Assembly (NCBI GenBank): GCA_036374175.1
Contig: DASUUH010000072.1
Coordinates: forward strand, 1 to 64,000
Direction of reading: 5' to 3'
DNA from: JASLBX01 sp036374175
GTDB lineage: Bacteria > Actinomycetota > Actinomycetes > Jiangellales > Jiangellaceae
DNA length: 64,000 nt
Numbering within the stretch: position 1 is the stretch's first letter; the number at the start of each line of letters is the position of its first letter. The translations under genes were made by a program, and so were the position numbers. Below the pieces are notes generated by a model that saw only the letters and a list, made by a program, of their open reading frames with translations, was not told the origin of the DNA and did no database searches. Shown here piece by piece: positions 58,318 to 64,000 of this stretch.

Positions 58318-60219
58318 GTGTCGATGGGCGGGCCGATGTCGGCTTGGGGAATGGTCCGGTCGTACTCGCGCGACCGCGACGTTGCGCGCAAGCCGCTCGC
58401 CAAGGGCACGGCGCGGCGAATCATGCGCTACGCCCGCCCCTACACCCGGCAGATCGCGGTGTTCCTGGGCACCACCGTGGCCGGTGCGGCCAGTGCGGCG
58501 GCCGTACCGCTGCTGCTCAAGTTCGTCATCGACAGCGGCGTTGCGCCCGGCCGTCGCGATCTCGTGGTGTGGGGCGCTGTCGCAGTGGCCCTGCTCGCCG
58601 TGCTGGACGCCGGGCTCGGCCTCGTCGGCCGGTGGGCGTCGGCGCGGGTCGGCGAGGGCCTGATCTACGATCTGCGGACTCAGGTGTTCGACCACGTCCA
58701 GCGCCAACCGATCGCCTTTTTCACCCGCACCCAGACCGGCTCGCTGGTCACCCGGCTCAACAGTGACGTGATCGGGGCGCAGCGAGCGATCACCACCACC
58801 TTGTCGCAGGTGGTCAGCAACGCCGTCACGCTCGTGCTGGCCCTCGCGGCCATGCTGCTGCTGTCCTGGCAGATCACCGTGCTGCTGTTGGCGCTCATGC
58901 CGCTGTTCATCGTCCCGGCCCGCATCGTCGGTCGCAAGCTCGCGGAGATCTCCCGCGACGCCATGCAACTGGACGCCACGATGGGGCAGACCATGACCGA
59001 GCGGTTCAACGTCGCCGGCGCGCTGCTGGTGAAGATCTTCGGCCGGTACCACGACGAGAACGCGACGTTCAGCGACGCGGCCGGGCGAGTTCGCGACATC
59101 GGTGTGGTGCAAGCGCTGTACGCCCGCTACTTCTTCACGGGGCTGACCCTGCTGGCGTCCCTGGCGACCGCGCTCGTGTACGGCATGGGCGGCTGGCTCG
59201 CCATCGACGGCGCGATCCAGGTCGGCACACTCGTGGCACTCGCCGCGCTGCTGACCCGCCTGTACGGGCCGATGACCGCGCTGTCGAACGTGCAGGTCGA
59301 CGTCATGACCGCGCTGGTCAGCTTCGAGCGGGTGTTCGAGGTGCTCGACCTCGAGCCGATGGTGCGCGACGCACCTGATGCCCGGCCGCTGCCGGACGAC
59401 GCCGCGTCCATCGAGTTCGACCATGTGTCGTTCCGCTACCCGGGCCCGGACGAGGTGTCGCTGGCGTCGCTGGAATCCACGGCGCGGCCCTCGGAGAGTG
59501 GCGCCGGCGAGGAGGTGCTGCGCGAGGTCTCGTTCCGGGTCGAGCCGGGGGAGATGGTCGCGCTGGTGGGTCCGTCCGGAGCCGGCAAGTCCACGATCAC
59601 ACACCTGGTGTCGCGGCTCTACGATCCCACCGAGGGAGTCGTCCGGGTCGGTGGCCAGGACCTCCGTACCGTCACGCTGGAGTCGTTGCACGATGCCATC
59701 GGTGTCGTCACCCAGGACGCTCACCTGTTCCACGACACGATCCAGGCCAACCTGATCTATGCCCGGCCGGGCGCCAGCGATCAGGATCTCGAGCAGGCGC
59801 TGCGGGCCGCGCAGATTTGGGACCTGGTCTCGTCGCTGCCGGACGCGCTCGACACCGTGGTGGGTGACCGCGGCTACCGGCTTTCCGGTGGCGAGAAGCA
59901 GCGGCTGGCCATTGCGCGGGTGCTGCTGAAGGCACCGCGGATCGTGGTCTTGGACGAGGCCACCGCACATTTGGATTCGGAGTCCGAGGTGGCTGTCCAG
60001 CAGGCGCTCGACACCGCACTGGCCGGACGCACGTCCCTGGTGATAGCCCACCGGTTGTCGACCATCCGGCATGCGGACCGGATCCTCGTTGTGGACAGCG
60101 GCGGCATCGTCGAAAGCGGCACGCACACTGAACTGCTCGCCGCGGGCGGCCTATACGCCGAGTTGTACGCCACCCAGTTCGCCACCCAAGCTCCGGTCGA
60201 TCACGTTCAGCATGCCTAG
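58318..60219 (+). CDS. ABC transporter, exporter type (fused membrane and ATPase domains)
   Basis: 633 residues. Transmembrane domain about 40-330 with six helices; ATPase domain about 360-610 with GPSGAGKST, an ordinary Q-loop region (VVTQDAHLFHDT), LSGGEKQRLAIARVLL and VVLDEATAHLDSESE, and switch histidine in VIAHRLSTIRHAD. The half-transporter should dimerise and export lipids, peptides or drugs. The GTG at 58318 has AAGGAGG 11 bases upstream. The last eight codons, including the stop, lie in the left arm of a long inverted repeat. Confidence 0.92.
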   Translation: MSMGGPMSAWGMVRSYSRDRDVARKPLAKGTARRIMRYARPYTRQIAVFLGTTVAGAASAAAVPLLLKFVIDSGVAPGRRDLVVWGAVAVALLAVLDAGLGLVGRWASARVGEGLIYDLRTQVFDHVQRQPIAFFTRTQTGSLVTRLNSDVIGAQRAITTTLSQVVSNAVTLVLALAAMLLLSWQITVLLLALMPLFIVPARIVGRKLAEISRDAMQLDATMGQTMTERFNVAGALLVKIFGRYHDENATFSDAAGRVRDIGVVQALYARYFFTGLTLLASLATALVYGMGGWLAIDGAIQVGTLVALAALLTRLYGPMTALSNVQVDVMTALVSFERVFEVLDLEPMVRDAPDARPLPDDAASIEFDHVSFRYPGPDEVSLASLESTARPSESGAGEEVLREVSFRVEPGEMVALVGPSGAGKSTITHLVSRLYDPTEGVVRVGGQDLRTVTLESLHDAIGVVTQDAHLFHDTIQANLIYARPGASDQDLEQALRAAQIWDLVSSLPDALDTVVGDRGYRLSGGEKQRLAIARVLLKAPRIVVLDEATAHLDSESEVAVQQALDTALAGRTSLVIAHRLSTIRHADRILVVDSGGIVESGTHTELLAAGGLYAELYATQFATQAPVDHVQHA

Positions 60220-60300
60220 CCCTCCCGTACCATGCGCACGCGCCTGGTGAAGTGCCGACGGCCCTGGTGCGGCACCCTTAGGCATGCTGAACGTGATCGA
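60197..60300. repeat. Perfect inverted repeat, 22-base arms, 60-base spacer
   Basis: The left arm (60197-60218) begins TCGATCACGTTCAGC and encodes the last residues of the ABC exporter (VDHVQHA); the right arm (60279-60300) is its exact reverse complement and lies between the convergent exporter and SURF1 genes. The position fits a bidirectional terminator, but there are no T-tracts, and a copy of coding sequence turned round implies a duplication-inversion event. Confidence 0.85.
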
Positions 60301-60311
60301 ACCGCCGAGTT

Positions 60312-61097
60312 CTACTTGGGGTGGCCAGCCGTCGTCGCGCCGACGGGGCCGTCGTTCGTGGGTGAGCTCGCCTCTTCGCGGCGGACCCTGGCCTCGGCCC
60401 GGATAAGCAGGACGAACCCGCCAATACCGATCACCGTGAACGCGAACCACTGGATCGCGTAGGACAAGTGCGGGCCGGCCTCGATCTCGGGCGGCGGGAC
60501 GAGGGCAAGCGAATCGTCCGCCGGCGGGTCCTGCTCGACAAGCTCCAGCCAGCCGCCGTACAGCGGCCGGTCGACAGCAGGCGCCAGCACCTCCAGGTCG
60601 ACGTACCGGATCATGCCGGTCGACGGGTCACCGGTGCGGCTGCCGCCGTCCTCACTGGCCCGCACCCGGGCGATCACCTCGACGTCACCGGGCGGTGGTG
60701 CCGGCACATCGGGTACGTCCACCCCCGAGGTCGCCACGAAGCCTCGATCGACCAACACAGCGACGCCAGAACTGGTGACCAGCGGAGTGAGAACATGCAC
60801 GCCGGCCTGCCCGCCCTGCGGTCGCAGGCGGAGCACCAGCTGATTGTCACCGTCGTAGCGACCCGTCGCCTGTATGGTCCGCCACTGGTCGCCGGCGTCG
60901 ACCGGTCTCCCGGCGGCCAGCACGTCGTCAATCGGCGCAGGAGGGCGGTTGAGGCCCGCCTCGACAGCGGCGTTGCGGGCCTGGCGTTGCTCGTTGCGGT
61001 CCAGCTGCCAGAGCCCGAGCAGCACGAACGCGGTCGCCAGAACGAGGCCCGCGATGATTCGCACGACCCATTGGCGCGACGCCAGGAAATCAAGCAC
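60312..61097 (-). CDS. SURF1 family cytochrome oxidase assembly protein
   Basis: 261 residues. Two transmembrane segments, near the N-terminus (WVVRIIAGLVLATAFVLLGLWQLDR, the SURF1 signature GxWQ-like end) and near residue 215 (YAIQWFAFTVIGIGGFVLL, with the conserved YxxQWF), bracket an external beta-rich domain. It assists heme insertion into aa3-type oxidase. The GTG start has a TACGGT -10 box six bases upstream, so the message is probably leaderless. Divergent from moaA. Confidence 0.93.
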   Translation of the reverse strand: MLDFLASRQWVVRIIAGLVLATAFVLLGLWQLDRNEQRQARNAAVEAGLNRPPAPIDDVLAAGRPVDAGDQWRTIQATGRYDGDNQLVLRLRPQGGQAGVHVLTPLVTSSGVAVLVDRGFVATSGVDVPDVPAPPPGDVEVIARVRASEDGGSRTGDPSTGMIRYVDLEVLAPAVDRPLYGGWLELVEQDPPADDSLALVPPPEIEAGPHLSYAIQWFAFTVIGIGGFVLLIRAEARVRREEASSPTNDGPVGATTAGHPK

Positions 61098-61103
61098 ACC
61101 CTG

Positions 61104-61109
61104 ACCGTA
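61104..61109 (-). promoter_or_regulatory. -10 box for leaderless SURF1 transcript
   Basis: Minus-strand TACGGT ends six bases before the GTG at 61097; no ribosome site lies between. Confidence 0.5.
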
Positions 61110-61134
61110 GCCCGCCGATGTGGGTGCGGGCGCC

Positions 61135-61140
61135 TAGGGT
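61135..61140 (+). promoter_or_regulatory. -10 box for leaderless moaA transcript
   Basis: TAGGGT ends seven bases before the moaA ATG at 61148. With the SURF1 box it forms a compact divergent promoter pair only about 50 bases wide. Confidence 0.5.
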
Positions 61141-61147
61141 TGTAGTC

Positions 61148-62137
61148 ATGCTCATCGACCGGTATGGCCGCACGGCCACGGACCTGCGGGTGTCGCTGAC
61201 CGACAGATGCAACCTGCGTTGCCAGTACTGCATGCCCGCCGAGGGCCTTGACTGGCTGCCCAAACCCGAGGTGCTGACCGCCGCCGAGATCGTCCGGCTG
61301 GTGCGGGTGGCCGTCGAACGGCTGGGCGTCCGCGACGTACGGTTCACCGGGGGAGAGCCGCTGGTCCGGCCAGAGCTGGTCGAGATCGTGGCCGAATGCG
61401 CCCGGCTCGAGCCGCGCCCGAAACTGTCACTGACCACCAACGGCATCGGCTTAACGCGGATCGTCCACGCGCTGGCCGACGCCGGGCTGGACCGGGTGAA
61501 CGTCTCGCTCGACACCCTCGACCCGAACCGGTTCGAAGCCATTACCAGACGCCGCCGGCTGCCCGACGTGTTGGCCGGCCTGGCCGCGGCCGCTTCTGCC
61601 GGATTGCGCCCGGTCAAGGTCAATGCGGTACTGCTCCGGGGCATCAACGACGACGAAGCGCCCGCCCTGCTGCGCTGGGCCATCGGCGAGGATTACCAGT
61701 TGCGGTTCATCGAGCAGATGCCGCTCGATGCCCAGCACGCCTGGAACCGCGACCGCATGGTCACCGCGGAAGAGATCCTGGCCGCGCTGCAGGCAGAGTT
61801 CGACCTGTCGCCCACCGGCCGGCGTGAGAGGGGCAGCGCACCGGCCGAGACCTGGTCCGTCAACGGCGGGCCTGCGACGGTCGGCGTCATCGGCACCGTG
61901 ACCCGGCCGTTCTGTGCCGCGTGTGACCGCACCAGGCTCACTGCCGACGGCCAGGTTCGCACGTGCCTGTTCGCCACGACCGAGTCCGACCTGCGCACTC
62001 CGCTGCGCGCCGGCGCGGACGACGCCGAACTGGCCCGGCTGTGGCGGGTGGCGATGGCCGGCAAGCTACCCGGGCACGGCATCAACGACCCAGGATTCCT
62101 GCAGCCGACGCGGCCGATGTCGGCGATCGGCGGGTAG
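61148..62137 (+). CDS. moaA: GTP 3',8-cyclase MoaA
   Basis: 329 residues; radical SAM enzyme that starts molybdenum cofactor synthesis from GTP. The N-terminal cluster motif is DRCNLRCQYCMPAEG (CX3CX2C) near residue 20, the SAM motif FTGGEPLVRPEL near residue 66, and the C-terminal second cluster FCAACDRTRLTADGQVRTCLF near residue 258. The chain ends in the conserved Gly-Gly needed for activity. ATG 61148 is chosen from the -10 box; an in-frame ATG at 61118 would extend past the promoter. Confidence 0.95.
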   Translation: MLIDRYGRTATDLRVSLTDRCNLRCQYCMPAEGLDWLPKPEVLTAAEIVRLVRVAVERLGVRDVRFTGGEPLVRPELVEIVAECARLEPRPKLSLTTNGIGLTRIVHALADAGLDRVNVSLDTLDPNRFEAITRRRRLPDVLAGLAAAASAGLRPVKVNAVLLRGINDDEAPALLRWAIGEDYQLRFIEQMPLDAQHAWNRDRMVTAEEILAALQAEFDLSPTGRRERGSAPAETWSVNGGPATVGVIGTVTRPFCAACDRTRLTADGQVRTCLFATTESDLRTPLRAGADDAELARLWRVAMAGKLPGHGINDPGFLQPTRPMSAIGG

Positions 62138-62149
62138 TCACTCAAGACG

Positions 62150-62241
62150 CGAAGACGGCGCCAGGCAACCACGGGGGAAGCTGCCCGGCGCCGCCGATCA
62201 CAACGCGCACCGACGGGGGAAGTCCGGAACGCGTGCGGATC
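62150..62241 (-). ncRNA. Candidate small RNA with two C-rich-loop hairpins (6C-like)
   Basis: On the minus strand two hairpins follow each other. The first (62233 down to 62204) pairs CGCG...CCG.AC with GTCGG...CGCG and shows the loop TTCCCCC. The second (62193 down to 62156) has a 12-pair stem, CGGCGCCGGGCA with TGCCTGGCGCCG (one G-U pair), and again exposes CTTCCCCCGT. A minus-strand CATACT at 62244-62249 is a fitting -10 box. Two hairpins with matching runs of C in the loops are the defining feature of the actinobacterial 6C RNA; here the run is five. Read on the plus strand, the second hairpin could instead end moaA. Confidence 0.55.
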
Positions 62242-62243
62242 GG

Positions 62244-62249
62244 AGTATG
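62244..62249 (-). promoter_or_regulatory. -10 box for the candidate small RNA
   Basis: Minus-strand CATACT lies a few bases before the first hairpin. A start six to seven bases downstream would place it at about 62238-62240. It lies after the DUF3099 stop on the same strand. Confidence 0.4.
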
Positions 62250-62280
62250 ACACGGATTTCCGCCTGCCGGAAGAGCTTGA

Positions 62281-62580
62281 TCACTTCAGGTCGCCGGCGC
62301 TCGACGGGCGCGCCTCGATGGCCCGTTGTTCCATAGGTGGCACAGGCGTAAGGGCGCCGGGTGCCGGCCGGCCCACGGCGTTGGCCACCACGACCGCCAA
62401 GTAGGGCAGCACGACCGCGCCGATGATGAACACCCAGCGCACCCAACCCTCGACGAGAAGCGCGAACGGCACACACACAATGCGGATGCCCATCATCCAC
62501 AAGTAGCGGCGCTGGCGTGCGCTGAGGTCGTCGCTCCGCCCGGGACGGGCGGTGGTGACCGACTGCACGTTCGTTCTCAA
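62281..62580 (-). CDS. DUF3099 domain membrane protein
   Basis: 99 residues. The DUF3099 pattern is LSARQRRYLWMMGIRIVCVPFALLVEGWVRWVFIIGAVVLPYLAVVVANA, with two transmembrane segments (about 30-45 and 48-68) and polar ends. Found widely in actinobacteria with no known function. The start is a TTG at 62580 with AGGAG five bases upstream; an inner GTG would leave the ribosome site too far away. Confidence 0.85.
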   Translation of the reverse strand: MRTNVQSVTTARPGRSDDLSARQRRYLWMMGIRIVCVPFALLVEGWVRWVFIIGAVVLPYLAVVVANAVGRPAPGALTPVPPMEQRAIEARPSSAGDLK

Positions 62581-62791
62581 CGGATCTCCTGCCTGATGTC
62601 CGCGTCTACCCCGTCAGCGGTGACCCGAACCCGCGTTCACCTTCCACGGTAGGCCGCGGCGCCTGACCTGACCAGATGAGGTCCGCCCGACGGCGTAGTA
62701 CGCGGACGCACGGGTTCAAGTGCCAGCGCGCCCGCGAAGCAGGGCCTGGTACGGAATCATGGCAGTCATTGTGACGTCATAAGGAGGTTCC

Positions 62792-63001
62792 ATGAACCGC
62801 ACATACCGGGTCAGTGAGATCGTCGGTACGTCGACCGAAGGGGTTGACCACGCGATCCGCAACGGCATCGACCGCGCCGCACAGACCCTCCGCCACCTCG
62901 ACTGGTTCGAGGTCACCGAGATCCGCGGCCACCTGGTCGACGGGCAGATCGAGCACATTCAGGTCGGCATGAAGGTGGGCTTCCGGCTAGAAGACGCGTG
63001 A
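62792..63001 (+). CDS. Dodecin
   Basis: 69 residues, the usual size. Sequence landmarks: VSEIVGTSTEGVDHAIRNGIDRAAQTLRHLDWFEVTEIRG, with the flavin-stacking tryptophan in LDWFEV, and GQIEHIQVGMKVGFRLED. Twelve copies form a hollow flavin- or CoA-binding storage sphere. The AAGGAGG site is strong. Just upstream is a TGACGTCA palindrome (62772-62779). It stands alone between DUF3099 (minus) and fabG. Confidence 0.95.
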   Translation: MNRTYRVSEIVGTSTEGVDHAIRNGIDRAAQTLRHLDWFEVTEIRGHLVDGQIEHIQVGMKVGFRLEDA

Positions 63002-63088
63002 GGTCCTTGTCGGCAACGGCCATCACGGGCCGTCGGCTGGAGCCGGTACGGTCGATCCCGGTTGTATCGAGGAGAGGAGCCCACGCCT

Positions 63089-63792
<704 letters not shown>

Positions 63793-63793
<1 letters not shown>

Positions 63794-64000
63794 TGGGTTA
63801 CGACAACGCGGCTGCGGGCCGCCTTCTGGAGGGCAAGCGGATCCTCGTGACGGGGGTGACGATGGACACCTCGATCGGCTTCCACGTCGCTCGAGTGGCC
63901 CAGGAGCAGGGCGCCGAGGTGGCCATCACCAATTTCGGCCGGGCACTGTCGATCACCAGGCGCATCGCCGGCCGGTTGCCCAAGGCGCCTGCGGTCCTGG
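63793..64000 (+). CDS. fabI: Enoyl-[ACP] reductase (InhA/FabI type), 5' part only
   Basis: The ATG overlaps the fabG stop (TGATG), and the frame is open to the window end, giving 69 residues. LLEGKRILVTGVTMDTSIGFHVARVAQEQGAEVAITNFGR has the variant dinucleotide-binding loop (GVTMDTSIGF) that sets InhA/FabI apart from ordinary short-chain dehydrogenases. It should catalyse the final, NADH-dependent reduction in each elongation round, following FabG. Catalytic residues lie outside the window. Confidence 0.92.

Noticed and set aside
61098..61147. Molybdenum cofactor riboswitch before moaA
   Set aside because: The spacer is only about 50 bases and the -10 box lies seven bases before the ATG, leaving no leader RNA.

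Overview
This 64 kb window is a high-GC stretch of an actinobacterial chromosome (Actinomycetota). The assignment rests on the gene set: mycobacterial-type integration host factor (mIHF), a single long bifunctional Rel, a Rv2578c-type radical SAM protein carrying an intein, a PriA without helicase motifs, dodecin, a fabG-enoyl reductase pair, and gene order shared with mycobacteria and streptomycetes. The genus cannot be fixed from the sequence alone; a Jiangella-like lineage is only a guess. Almost all of the window is core, vertically inherited sequence. I saw no prophage, insertion sequence, CRISPR array, rRNA or tRNA. No gene-free stretch exceeds 300 bases; the longest gaps (about 160-210 bases, at 16209-16380, 18503-18674, 33327-33486 and 62581-62791) are described in the entries or findings.

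Layout. 1-2.1 kb: a LysR regulator (cut by the window edge) divergent from an MFS transporter. 2.1-7.7 kb: ruvC-ruvA-ruvB behind an SOS box, then yajC-apt-rel; secD and secF, normally between yajC and apt, are missing. 7.7-15.3 kb: DUF349 protein and a secreted cyclophilin (minus), then an MBL hydrolase, hisS, an SOS-boxed intein-containing radical SAM protein, and aspS. 15.4-18.5 kb: lipoprotein esterase, ABC-F ATPase, Nudix hydrolase. 18.5-32.6 kb: a four-copy repeat, rarA, DUF948-DUF6167-alaS-ruvX-mltG-aroE-prepilin peptidase-aroC-aroK-aroB-aroQ-GNAT, then pepQ-efp-nusB. 32.5-37.3 kb (minus): a broken DUF559/AbiEi-type gene, a long inverted repeat, ktrA/ktrB potassium uptake, a DUF1707 protein and an M48 protease. 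37.3-52.6 kb: pyrR-pyrB-pyrC-carA-carB-pyrD-pyrF under a PyrR-binding hairpin, then mihF-gmk-rpoZ-coaBC, metK and priA. 52.6-55.4 kb (minus): bioY-ecfA-ecfT biotin transporter and a zinc metallopeptidase. 55.5-64 kb: ABC-F ATPase, small HTH protein, enoyl-CoA hydratase, ABC exporter, SURF1, moaA, a candidate C-rich-loop small RNA, DUF3099 protein, dodecin, fabG and the start of the enoyl-ACP reductase gene.

How it fits together. Three biosynthetic routes dominate: shikimate/chorismate (aroE, C, K, B, Q), de novo UMP (all steps except pyrE) and the gmk/coaBC/metK housekeeping set. DNA repair and replication restart (ruvCAB, rarA, ruvX, priA) and translation (hisS, aspS, alaS, efp, ABC-F) fill most of the rest. 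Many start codons overlap the upstream stop by four bases, so translational coupling is widespread. Several genes have a TANNNT -10 box only 6-8 bases before the start codon, suggesting leaderless transcripts.

Most interesting items: the minus-strand RNA-like element at about 62.15-62.24 kb with two consecutive hairpins carrying the same C5 loop (resembling actinobacterial 6C RNA); loss of secDF from its usual locus; the mini-intein interrupting the third iron-sulfur cysteine of a gene that also has an SOS box; a probable CTG start for gmk; two long perfect inverted repeats with 22-base arms; and a four-copy degenerate repeat before rarA.
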